Position numbers and translations under genes: made by a program. A DNA stretch of 21,291 bases from Intoshia linei. Its lineage: Eukaryota; Orthonectida; Rhopaluridae. The notes under the pieces were generated by a model that saw only the letters and a program-made list of their open reading frames with translations, searched no databases and was not told the DNA's origin. This document shows, one piece after another, positions 9,942-20,180 of the stretch (within the stretch, counting starts at the first letter, position 1; every line of letters starts with the position of its first letter). Location: positions 1 to 21,291 of the forward strand of contig LWCA01000655.1 in NCBI GenBank assembly GCA_001642005.1, given 5' to 3'.

Positions 9942-10282
9942 ATTATACATAATTATTATTAGTACTAACCAATATTATTCAAATTTTTAAATTATTAATA
10001 ATAATAATAATAACTTATAACTTTGTAAAATTTAAATTTTAAATATTCACCCGACTATTTAAAAAAACAAACATTTAGTGAGAAAATATAAGTGAATATA
10101 AGTGAAAGTAATTAAAATAAAAATAATTGGGTTTCAGTCCCATAATTGGTTTATTTATCTAGGCGGTTTTCTAATATTTTTAATATATAGGTGGTAAAAT
10201 TTAATATGAAATGAAATAAAACTTTTTCTACCAATTATAATTACTAAAATTTTCATTTAACAATTTACATTTATGCAATTTA

Positions 10283-13200
10283 TTAAACTATAAAAATTAC
10301 AGATGTTCCAATCCTATTGACAGTTCCTTTGACAGTGAGTGCTGGAACTGCGTTAGGATTATTACTCGGTGTATATTTGGCAAATATTTGTATAAACAAC
10401 AACATACATATACTAAAACCAAATATTCCCAGAACAAATGCCCACCAGTATTTCTAAAAAAATATTTAATTTTATTATAATTGTATGTATAAAACTATCT
10501 TGAGTGTTGTGTAGCTTGTACAAACTACACATAGCTTGTACTATCTAGTTTGTATGCGGACACTGGACTTTTTTAATTCTACCAAAAAAATAAATGCAAT
10601 AATAAAATCTTAATTCAAAATGATACATTTACTATTACCAACCCTTTAAAGGAGTGGATTGAAACCGGTTTCACACATTTACCCGTCATTTCACGTTAGC
10701 TTTTAATTAAAAGTGAATTATTTTATTTTTTAACCTTTGTGTACAGAATTTCAAAAACAATTTTGTGATCCTATTTTTTTAATTTATTAGAGAATGAGTG
10801 TATAATCTTGAAAATTGACATAAAAAGCATAAATTCCAGAAAAAATAAAATTTTAAATAACGATATTTTCTTTTTTTATGTGGTTTTGATAAGTAAACAA
10901 AATATTTACAATATTTAATATATTAATATTTATAATTAACGGACTCACCACTTTAAAAACATATTACGGTGAATTTACCAACCATTCATTGACAATTTTT
11001 AATTGTGACCTCATTACAGACCAACATATAGACATTAACATCTCTGAAAATAATAATTTAATGGTCAAAAACGAATAACCGTTTTAAATGAAATTTATTA
11101 AATTTAATTAAAATATATCATTGATACCACTGCAACTTAGTGTCTGCTAGAGAAATGTTAAATCATTATTATATTGTGTAAATATTAAATACCCTGTAAT
11201 ACTGAAAGAGAGACTTTTTAAATTTGTTTAAACTCTTTTTATTAACATAGTCTAGAGCACTAATGGGATTATAGACACGACATATATATTTGAAATCGCA
11301 GTAACCTAATGATCCGCTAATAAAAATACAATCAGAATCTAAAATACAATTTTATATAATGCAATATTTACGTACGTCTTTCTTTCAAGAAATTTGTAGT
11401 AAAAGTTGGAACTCCGATTATTTTTCGAATTTTTTCTAATACATCTAATGTTGCATTTTTGTAACTTTTACAAGGTGCATTTTTTATTCCAACGTCTTGA
11501 CAAGATATATAACAAGCAGTCTCATGTATTTTTGTATGGCATGATGTTTTCCCAAGTATATCACAAATATTCAAAGTACACATCTAAATATATTTTTACA
11601 ATGTTATATAATACATAGCTTTTATTAATAAATAATTATTTATTTGAGACATGTAAGTGTAAAATTTTTTAATGCAATTAGAAAAGGTATTGATTTTATG
11701 AGTATAAAACGATTAAATACATTATATATGAAATACTCTCCCCAGAGTCTCACATTGCAATTATGTTGAATTCGTTAAAAATTTATTAAAATTAACTTAA
11801 AATTAGTTATCATTAATTTCAATAATACCCCGTCATGACAGAATTTATTTTTGTTTTTTCCACATATACTAAAGTTTTTCTTTTTTTGTTGTTTTACACA
11901 ATGGCCTTGTGGACTGCAACGAGAAGCATAACTACATTCGCTAGCATCTAAGCAAATATTGTCGCTGTCACGATGAGTTTTAGGTGAACAATCATTATTA
12001 CAACATACACTATGTGCTGGACTAAACATTCAATATATAATGTGGATAGTTTATTGAAAAGGTTTTACTCGCATGATTTTCCCTCGTAAAATTTGCATCT
12101 TGTTGGATTACAACATATATTTTCTGTTAATTTACAGCCTTTTAGACCGCCGCAATCACACTCCTCTGTCCCTTCTAACTGACCGTTTCCACATATCTGA
12201 ACTTTGACACTTCCTATTGTTATATATATATAACTAAATATAATATAATTATATATATATTACTATCCTAATTTAATATTTTGAACCGGAGCAGAACCTA
12301 CCAGCTCTCGAGGCCAACCGAAAATGAAAAATAGACCCTGAGAAAAAATTTCACAAATGATTCGTTAAAAACAATATCATTTTGGTAATCAATTAAATAA
12401 AACAATAATATGTTTTTTTTTAAGTTGCGCATTAGCCTAAAAAAAATTGTGTACTCCTGATTTAAACGTTCAATTTGGAAAAATTGAGTCTCTATTGTTC
12501 AAAAATATGATCGAGTATAAAATACACTTTCCACAACAGGATATAGATATGATAGAGAGAGCTCTGGTAACATAATTATGTATATATGGTATACAGTAGT
12601 GTTTTAATATCGGTCAATTATTTTCGATTACCGTTAATATAAAAATTTTTTTATAATTATATAACACGCTTATTGTGTACTAACGGTTTTGAGATATTGA
12701 TATATAGATAATGTTGCAAATAATTATAATAACTTATTATATATATTATATATTAAATATTATATAAATTTTTAATAATCGCTTATTAAATCGTTCTACA
12801 CTCGTTGAAAGTAATAATTAGATGTGAATCAAGATTGTCTCGTAATACTTTCGATGCAATTTTTTTTAAAAAATGCTATTTTGCACATGAAACTATATTT
12901 TTATTTTTAATGTTTCGTCGTAGAAACTATTCTAACTTGCACTGAAATCGAATTATTTGTGTTTTTAATTTCAAGGTGAAAAAATAAAAAATGTTTATCA
13001 TTTTGATGATTGGAGATAATTTTTTGACGTCATGTCAAGGTTTATTTATGATTCTGATCTATTGGTAAACATTTTTATTGGGTATTTATGATAAAAAATT
13101 GTATGTAAAATTGTTTTTATCTATTCTTAATGAATTCTTGATCGTAAAAGTTAGTTGTTGATTATACCTTATTATATTTAAAAATGATTTAAGCTATTGT

Positions 13201-16200
13201 TAAAAAAGTCATTACCGGTAGTGAAAATTTTATTCGGGTAATTACCGGTAATGAAAAAGTCGGTAAGATTGAAACACTAGTATACAATGCAGTTTGTATA
13301 TGTAGTTCTGAGTTTCCATATGTTGGGATTATATCCCAAACCCTAGACGATCACTACTATTATTTCAAAAATTCCACTTTTATCCCACCATTAATAAAAT
13401 TTAATAATATTTAATAAAAAATACCATTTGAAACCCTCAGTGAAAAGTCGACTTTTACCTATATTTTTTTGAAAAATTCACCTAATCCACTCCCAAAATA
13501 AAAAATAAAATTTTACCAACCCTCAAGTGAAAAATACCCTTTTTCCAAAATTTTTTTGAAAAATCCATTAATCAAACCCAGAAACAAAAATCCCCTTTTC
13601 CAATATTTTATTTGAAAAATAGAATTGTACGTTTTTTAACGTATGAAATAAATTTAGTTAAATTTATATTACGCAATAAACAAGATCCTCGATTAAATTT
13701 ATGTAACATTGTTGCCACCTCTTTTTTAGTACAGATGCTCATAATTTGGTTATTATGTTTTATATAATTGCTTATACTTGGATACATCACGTAGTTTCCC
13801 ATGTGAAAATTACCAAAACAAATCTCTTCATCGTGCTATAGATATTGATCATAATAATATAATTAAATATACAGGTGCTCCAAAACTGTGTAATATTTCG
13901 TGTAAAAAAATTGTTGAAATTTTCTCTAAATCTGCATCCATTGTAGTTATTAAACCAATATTTAAGCTTTTTGATTTAAAACTTTTATATGAATGGCATA
14001 TTCCACCTAATGTATCTAAAATATAGTATTACTAGCTTGGTTGTTTTGTACTACGTACAGGCTGCACCTAGCTCTGCCGAGGCCACTCTTTTATTATACC
14101 AAAAAAATAAATTCACGTTGAAAATCTAACTTAAAACTCCTACTATTAACTATTATCAACCCTTTAAAGGAGTGGTTCCCAAATTTGTTTCAGGTGGAAC
14201 CGTCATATCACATTCTTTTTACTTTAAAGTTAATTATTATCCCATTTTTTTAATTTATTAGACAGAATGTGTGTATAATATTAAAAATAAAGTAAAAACA
14301 GTCCAATCCTAAAAATTGTCATAAATAGCATAAATTCCAAAAAAATAAAATTAGTCCAATACTAAAAATTGTCATAAAGGTGTGAGTTTTGGAAATTGAA
14401 ATTTATATTATTATATGTAAAAATTGTCATAAATAGCATAAATTTCAGCAAAATAAAATTATAAAAACCTATTTTGTCATTTTCAATGTGATGATATATA
14501 TTCAGAACCAATTTAATAAATACTTACAAAAACCAATTGTGTATCAATAATTAATTGAATAATTAATTTTACCATTATTGCGAAGGATTGTAATATAAAA
14601 ATGATTGATGTTAAAAATGTGTCCATACTTTTGGCCTTTTTTCTTGTGAATGTTACTTTTCTTTTTAGCATTTTCAAATTAAATTAAATTAAGTTAGTAT
14701 CAAAACTTCTATAAATTCGTTGCCGTAGATGTTCTTCAAAATGTTTAGAAAATGAAAATTTGAAATTTAAAAATTGCGAAGGAATGAATTATATAGATTT
14801 TAACGCATGTCTTGACTGGAAATGTGTAGACGTACAATCCACATTTTTTTAAAATTGTAGGATCAATATTGACATTTTCAATTTTTATTTTAATCGAAAT
14901 ATTTGAAAAATATTGGTTGATAATATATTAAAAGTATTTTTCACCCGGGAATGCGTAGATTTCTCGATATGAAATTTTGTATTTATAACAACTGGAAAAA
15001 GCTCTATCAGAGTAATTTTTTTTCTTAATTTTCGGACCGTTAATGATTTCACATTTTTTGTTTTAATAAAACATCGGAAAAAACATGAATACTAAAATGC
15101 TTTTTTGATCGTGAAGTTGTCACTTATTCAGATTGAATTTTTTTACGTGTGTTTAAATGGATACAACTGTACCATCTGTAAATTTTTTGAAATTCTAGGG
15201 CTGTTTTTATTAAAAATAAGAAGGGTAATTTGGGTTTTGGCCCTGAAAATATAATTAATTTAAATTTATGATAATGTTTATAATTTTAAAATCCGCATCA
15301 GCGTATATATTTGTTTAAATTCTCCAACTCGTTTAATTTTTAAAAATAGGGACAACAGGGGTTTTTGACCCTTAAGATGTGAAATTGGAAGGTTGAAATT
15401 TATGTTATTATAAGTAAATTTAAAAAAATAAATAATAATTTTTAAACTTATCGAGTACAATAATTTGCAAAATATTGGTTATTAATAATTATTATTACTA
15501 AAATCGTAATACATATATGCTTTTTGAAAATTGAAAGCGGCAATTTTAAAAATAAAAACATGGTAATACAATAAACATGGGTTCTTAACCTTTTCCTATT
15601 TGGCACCCCTAAAATATAATTCAAAAATGCCGGTACCCTAAATTAAATACCTATGCAATAAAAGTTTTAAATCCCAGGAGTATGGACCTATTTGGGACAA
15701 CATAATAAAATATTTTTCATTAATACTGCTCAAATGAACTGAAATTCCCACTTTAAATTCAAATTTAAGTCAACGTGTTACGGTAAATAAAATATATAAA
15801 CTCTCTGCTGATCTAAACGCCAATCCGAGAATATTTTCTTCAAACAAACGATGAGTGAAAAGATATGTCAAACAATATTGCGAATGATCCAGAATAGAGA
15901 ATGCTTTTAGTAAACTTTTGCTGTCAACGTTTGGGGAACATATTAAACTTTCCTTGTTTTGCATACTGTTTTTACTATTACATCGAATTTCATCCATAAT
16001 CTAAATAAAATAAAAAGTGTTGAAAACTTTTTTCACTAGTAATACATAGCTTTTCCATCATAAATAGTGTATTAAATGTAATAATAATTTAATATTATAA
16101 ATGTGTTGTAAAATTGTAATAAACAAAATAAATTCAACTAATCTCCCGAAAATTGAAACTATCTGGAGAATATTTTATTTACACCATTCTGAAGAAAAAA

Positions 16201-17739
16201 TCCGACATGATCATTACATCTCTTATTTGTGTTATTTCGTTTATTATGTGAAATAATTAACTGTTCGAAAATTAAAAAAAAAATTAATATGATAGCGTGT
16301 ATTCCAGTTGATATAAATACAAAATTTCAACCCCAGAAATCTACCCATTCCCGGCAAAAATAATTTTTAATATATTATCAACAAATATTTTTCAAATATT
16401 TCGATTAAAATAAAAAGTGAAGATGTAAATATTGATCCTACAATTTCAAAAAAATGTGCATTGAACGTCTTCACAATTCCAATAAAGAAATGTGAGTCAA
16501 AATCTATATAATTCATTCCTTCAATTTTTTTCATTACTCCGCAATTGTTCAATCTAATTGAAAAGTGAGAATGATTTTTTTCAATTAGCCCTATATTTAT
16601 TGCTTTACGCAATGTGTATGGCTTCTTACATAGTACGAGGTACCGAATATTGTAATATATTACCGTTAATTTTCTTACAACTATTTTTAAACGAGTATAT
16701 AATTCTTCATTATTTTTGTTTGGAACACGGTTTTCCTTGTTTTCGAGTATATCGTTTATACGTCTTTCTAATTTTCTCACAAATACAGATATTGCTGCGT
16801 GTCTATTTTGTATCTAGATAATAAAAATAATTACATACTAACTATATGGCAATATCGGAAATGCACATTTAATATTCAACCAAAATTTGGTTTAACTTTG
16901 AATTAAAAAGCATTTTTTTAACATATCATTCCACAATTGCTTTTAAAGTTAAGTATTTATGTAAGTAATTAGTAATTTTAAATTTAAAGGTAATGTGAGA
17001 TTCAAGTTAATGAATGGCTTGTTTAAATGATAGTTAATAATGAGTAGCATTTTTAATTAAGTTTTTATTATTGAATTTATTTTTTTGAAGGCTTAACTTT
17101 GACAGTTTACAAGTTTTGTTTTAAGACTATTAGTTTTATTAATAGCTGATTACACACAAATAGACATACAATTTTAGCAGCAAGTACTTAATATACGTAA
17201 TGATTATTACGTTAATATGACCATAAGATTTATACAGAGTCAAATCGCCAAAAAAATGCATCTCGCATATTAAAGTTTCTAAAGATACATAAATTAATTA
17301 TAATTTTAGTTATCTGCAATATATGACATGTAAATAAATGTACATTAGGGTATCACATATATCTAAGAACCAAGACAATTGGTGCTCAAACTGTTCATTT
17401 ATGTAATATTAAGAATATTATTATTAAAAAAATTTTGCATTATTTATTCGTATTGCATTTGTCATTTAAAATTGATCATATAAAAATGTTGAATATTTGA
17501 TTTGATTTATTTATATTTGATTATAATTGATCATATAAAATGTTAAATAAAAATTGTAAGTACTAAATTTAACATGAAAATTTATTTTGCATGAGTTACC
17601 TCATTATTAACCATATAAACTATTCTTTCGGACACTTTGCTCGTCATTGAATCACGTTCGAAGCCATGCCGCTTATGTTTATTCATAATTATCATTCCTA
17701 CTGAAGATAAATTTTCATAATTTCTTAATACATTCCCAT
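10283..17739 (-). CDS. ADAM10: ADAM10-like transmembrane metalloprotease, catalytic domain to tail
   Basis: ADAM10/Kuzbanian sheds Notch and other surface proteins. Minus-strand exons, all phase-consistent: 17739-17600, 16813-16664, 16000-15802, 14015-13873, 13835-13673, 12213-12069, 12021-11829, 11583-11376, 11043-10979, 10453-10283 (TAA). In order: possible furin site KHKR; helix AAISVFVRKLERRINDIL; YCLTYLFTHRLFEENILGLAF; GGIC and SLNIGLITT; zinc motif HEILHSFGAP joined to HD across a 37-bp intron; Met-turn YVMYP. Disintegrin: ICGNGQLEGTEECDCG, then CCNNDCSP and CLDASECSYASRC. A short Cys-rich part includes CTLNICDILGKTSCH and ACYISCQD. Then NEWL, KYWWAFVLGIFGFSICMLLF (membrane helix) and YTPSNNP, matching vertebrate HWWAVLL...HTPSSNP and fixing the assignment to ADAM10 rather than ADAM17. 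About 520 residues here. Oddity: the motif has Leu where ADAMs have Gly (HExGH). AATAAA overlaps the stop (10279-10284). Introns of 37 and 47 bp coexist with ones up to 1.8 kb. Confidence 0.88.
10540..10860 (+). repeat. R1 dispersed repeat, copy A (5' part only)
   Basis: It shares with copy B (14085 onward) TCTACCAAAAAAATAAAT, then CCAACCCTTTAAAGGAGTGG, then TTTTTTTAATTTATTAGA with AATG(A/T)GTGTATAAT, and CATAAATTCCAGAAAAAATA. It lies in the ADAM10 intron 10454-10978, antisense to that gene. The later R1 segments are missing. Confidence 0.65.
14060..15420 (+). repeat. R1 dispersed repeat, copy B (longest)
   Basis: This copy covers the whole recognisable family: a 5' part shared with 10540-10860, a middle part shared inversely with 19195-19690, and a 3' part shared with 6957-7545 and inversely with 18530-19010. 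GTGGTTCCCAAA at 14174 resembles a hAT terminus. The motif AAAAATTGTCATAAATAGCA recurs three times with changes between 14310 and 14440, one copy followed by a stray piece of the 3' end. It fills most of the 1.8-kb ADAM10 intron 14016-15801 in antisense orientation. Confidence 0.75.
16250..16540 (-). repeat. R1 dispersed repeat, copy E
   Basis: Read on the minus strand, it follows the middle of copy B: GAAGGAATGAATTATATAGA, GACGTTCAATGCACATTTTT, ATCGAAATATTTGAAAAATA, GGGAATGGGTAGATTTCT, ATCAACTGGAATA and ATTTCACA. It ends where the others continue with TTTTAATAAAA. It sits in the ADAM10 intron 16001-16663, in the same orientation as the gene. A minus-strand open frame runs from the neighbouring exon into this repeat, which is read-through, not coding. 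Confidence 0.65.
17341..17500. repeat. Dispersed repeat pair with 20026-20180, first copy
   Basis: ACATTAGGGTATCACATATATCT begins the similarity and CGTATTGCATTTGTCATTTA (near 17450) is a later block. The partner shows GCATTAGGGTGTCACACCCATC and CGAATTGCGTTTGTCATTTA at the same spacing. The two copies are diverged, same orientation. It lies in the ADAM10 intron 16814-17599. No reading frame is conserved. Confidence 0.5.
17471..17580. repeat. Imperfect tandem duplication, unit about 55 bp
   Basis: ATTGATCATATAAAAATGTTGAATA at 17471 recurs as ATTGATCATATAAAATGTTAAATA at 17526, 55 bp later. It lies in an ADAM10 intron next to the repeat at 17341-17500. Confidence 0.55.
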
Positions 17740-17742
17740 CTA

Positions 17743-18129
17743 TTGATGATCAAACACTGAACCAAACTGGCTGTCAGGATGAGGAATAAAATTAACAATT
17801 TTATTGGAACAATGATATTTCTAGATACATTAATCAAAAAAAGGCTTTATCTTCTTTTGTTAAGAATTTCGTTTTATTATTATCTCTAATATAGAACAAA
17901 TTTTGCATAATAGGTAAAATTTTATTGTTTCTCAGCGAATTGTCGTATTTAATTATTAAATTTGTTATACACTGACGTTTGCTGTATAGTTGATATGTTA
18001 AATAGTTCCCATTGAATAAGGATTTCTGAATTCATGATAGATATAATTATTTTCCACTTTGTTCAGTTTTTTAATTCTTGGAGTCCCTTTAAACGACGAA
18101 TAATGTATAAATTGATTGATAGTTATTTA
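17743..18129 (-). CDS. Probable ADAM10 prodomain exons, unresolved
   Basis: Upstream of the catalytic exons the minus strand stays coding-like in pieces. Piece 1 (18126-18058) has INQFIHYSSFKGTPRIKK, comparable to the NKYIRHYEGLSY start of ADAM10 proproteins. Piece 2 (18025-17837) has LYSKRQCITNLIIKYDN, joined in phase by a putative 32-bp intron 18026-18057. Piece 3 (17820-17763) has NFIPHPDSQF, joined in phase to the exon at 17739 by a putative 23-bp intron. No signal peptide or start was found, no good donor links pieces 2 and 3, and a TAA (18127-18129) precedes piece 1. Prodomains evolve fast, so this may be a real but divergent prodomain or a decayed one. The order and strand support ADAM10; the exact structure is not settled. 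Confidence 0.4.
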
Positions 18130-18411
18130 TCTGACTCAATAAATGTCAAAATTGGTATATTGGTAATTAAAAAATTTTTGTTTTTGTGATTTTGCAAACA
18201 CCCTATTGTACAATTTATAAATATAAAATTACTTTGACAATTAACAAGGCACGCTAATCTAAAGTAATGTATATGTATGACATAATTAAAATTGTGACAT
18301 TTAACGCCATAATTAAAACTAACTATATTATTAGTATTAATTAAAATATTATATTTACATAATCCTTACGTATATAATGTGCTATGCAATATTTGCTTGT
18401 GTGTGTGTTAC

Positions 18412-18505
18412 CGTTTATTTCAATAACTACCAGTCTTAGAATTTTATAAAGTCCACATCGTTTATTTCAATAACTACCAGTCTTAGAATTTTATAAAGTC
18501 CACAT
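18412..18505. repeat. Perfect 47-bp tandem duplication
   Basis: The unit beginning CGTTTATTTCAATAACTACC and ending AAAGTCCACAT occurs twice, at 18412-18458 and 18459-18505, with no difference and no gap. It lies between the ADAM10-like gene and R1 copy D. The identity in such decayed surroundings points to a very recent duplication, or to an assembly artefact. Confidence 0.9.
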
Positions 18506-18514
18506 TTCAATTAC

Positions 18515-19690
18515 AGTTTTTCCAGGGTGTTAGAAAAATAAATTTCAACCTCTCAAACTCACATCTTACAGGTCAAAAACCTCAATTGTCCTTTTTTTTG
18601 AAAATTAAACAAGTTGGAGAATTTAAAAAAATATATACGCTGATGCGGATTTTAAAATCATGAATATTATCACAAATTTAAATTTAAAAAAAGATATTTT
18701 CAGGGCCAAAACGCCACATTATCCTTTTTTTTAATGAAACGATTCTAGAATTTAAAAAAATTTACAAATGGTATAGCTGTATCTTGTTAACACGCACAAA
18801 AATTTTTAATCTGAATAAGTGACGACTTCACAATCAAAAAAGCATTTTAGTATTCATGTTTTTTCCGAAATGTTTTATTAAAACAAAAAATGTGAAATAA
18901 TTAACGGTCCGAAAATTAAGAAAAAAGATTATTCTGATAGAGCTTATTCCAGTTGATATAAATACAAAATTTCATATCGAGAAATCTACACATTTCCAAT
19001 AAAGACATATGGGTGAAAATCTAAGTAGTATATTCATACTGTATCTATATCAACCTATAAATAAACTAAATCTAAATTTACAAAGTTAATATCGATCAAT
19101 CCAGAATCTTACAATCAAGTAATTAATAACTTTAAAAGAATATATAATTTACTATGTTGTAGCTTCTGTTAAATTAAACTGTTTAAAATACTACAATCTA
19201 TATAATTCATTCCTTCCGAATTTTTTCCATTGCTACGCAATTTTTAATTTTCATTTTCAAAACATTAAAATTTAAATAAGAAACTAAACAACGAAATTAA
19301 AAAACTTTGTTAATATCATTTTTATATTTCAATCCTTTGCAATAATGGTAAAATTCGACTGAAATGTTTATAAAGTGAAGATTCAGTTAATTATTGATAC
19401 ACAATTAGTATTTTTAAGTATTTATTAAATTGGTACTGAATATATATCACATTGAAAATGACAAAATAGTTTTTTATAATTTTATTTTTTCTGGAATTTA
19501 TGCTATTTATGACAATTTTTAGGATGAGTGTTTTTACTTTATTGTTAAGATTATACAACTCATTCTGTCTAATAAATTATTTCTTTAATTTTATTTTTTC
19601 TGGAATTTATGCTATTTATGACAATTTTTAGGATTGGACGTTTATACTTTATTTTTAATATTATAACACACACTGTCTAATAAATTAAAA
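18515..19690 (-). repeat. R1 dispersed repeat, copy D
   Basis: On the minus strand this follows copy B in reverse coordinate order: 19690-19380 matches its 5' and middle part, 19370-19195 the AATTGCG..GGAATGAATTATATAGA region, and 19000-18530 the 3' part, ending TTCTAACACCC like copy C. Two differences stand out. The block around AATTTATGCTATTTATGACAATTTTTAGGA (written in two parts here) is tandemly duplicated at about 19490 and 19590. About 185 bp of unrelated sequence (19010-19195) interrupts it. No open frame. Confidence 0.7.
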
Positions 19691-20025
19691 AAATAGGATA
19701 TTATGTAGTGCATTTCTCATATTTGCAAATGAAAAAAATGAGTTTTTTACGATGAGAAAGATGAGAATTCTTCTCTTTTTGCATAGAAATGCGTAAAAAA
19801 CGCAACATCTGACAATACTGTCTTCTTGTTGTTTAGTAACTTTAGTGCTAGAAATTTTTTAGTGCAATAAAAAATTGCATTTGTCGACTCTACTTATCAA
19901 ACATAACTTCATTCCATTTATGCCTCATTTCATATACAGTCATGTTTTGTTAGTAGATAATAAAAATAAAATAGTAGATAAAGACTAGTTTATTTTTTAT
20001 CTACTAACGAAACATAATATCTGCA
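19691..20025. other. Gene-free stretch with small hairpins
   Basis: No gene is visible. GCATTTCTC (19710) and its inverse in AGAAATGCG (19785) form a loose inverted pair, and TAGTGC words recur near 19845 and 19860. The hairpin element at 19941-20018 is listed separately. Confidence 0.4.
19941..20018. mobile_element. Small hairpin / short MITE of about 78 bp
   Basis: CATGTTTTGTTAGTAGATAA at 19941 pairs with TTATCTACTAACGAAACATAA ending near 20018 (two mismatches over 20 positions), around an AT-rich loop. The preceding TACAG resembles the start of Tc1/mariner-type ends, but no clear TA duplication is visible on the right. It abuts the repeat copy starting at 20026. Confidence 0.55.
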
Positions 20026-20180
20026 TTAGGGTGTCACACCCATCAAAGAATCAAGGGCAAGTAGTACTAAAAGTGTGTATTGTTAAAATAGAAAAACTAA
20101 TTCGCAATCAAAAATATTTAACACTATCTATTCGAATTGCGTTTGTCATTTACAATATCACTGTATAAATATTATGAGGA
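20026..20180. repeat. Dispersed repeat pair with 17341-17500, second copy
   Basis: This is the partner of the repeat in the ADAM10 intron: same orientation, starting ATTAGGGTGTCACACCCATC, with the later block CGAATTGCGTTTGTCATTTA. The hairpin element lies directly before it here but not before the first copy, which suggests the hairpin inserted separately. Confidence 0.5.

Noticed and set aside
11406-11618. Plus-strand frame of 70 codons.
   Set aside because: It is antisense to the ADAM10 Cys-rich exon 11583-11376.
12218-12262. AT-dinucleotide run resembling a microsatellite or promoter TATA region.
   Set aside because: It lies in an ADAM10 intron and is too short and irregular to call; AT runs of this type are common throughout the window.
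13745-14026. Plus-strand open frame whose C-terminus looks like a SOCS box (YTGAPKLCN...LLYEW).
   Set aside because: The opposite strand here encodes the ADAM10 zinc-binding exons with conserved motifs, splice borders and phase. The plus frame is their shadow.
15278-15460. Minus-strand frame of 60 codons.
   Set aside because: It lies inside R1 copy B and is not preserved in copies C or D.
16367-16663. Continuation of the minus-strand frame beyond the ADAM10 exon that ends at 16664.
   Set aside because: A GTAATA donor at 16663 joins in phase to the next ADAM10 exon at 16000, and the continued frame runs into R1 sequence shared with non-coding copies.
16558-16821. Plus-strand hydrophobic frame of 87 codons.
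   Set aside because: It is antisense to the ADAM10 exon 16813-16664 and runs into repeat R1; no family resemblance.
17740-17820. Frameshift or pseudogene reading around FIPHPDSQFGSVF.
   Set aside because: As a frameshift it would break the gene, but a 23-bp GT..AG intron (17740-17762) restores the frame, so a break is not proven. The region is kept as unresolved instead.
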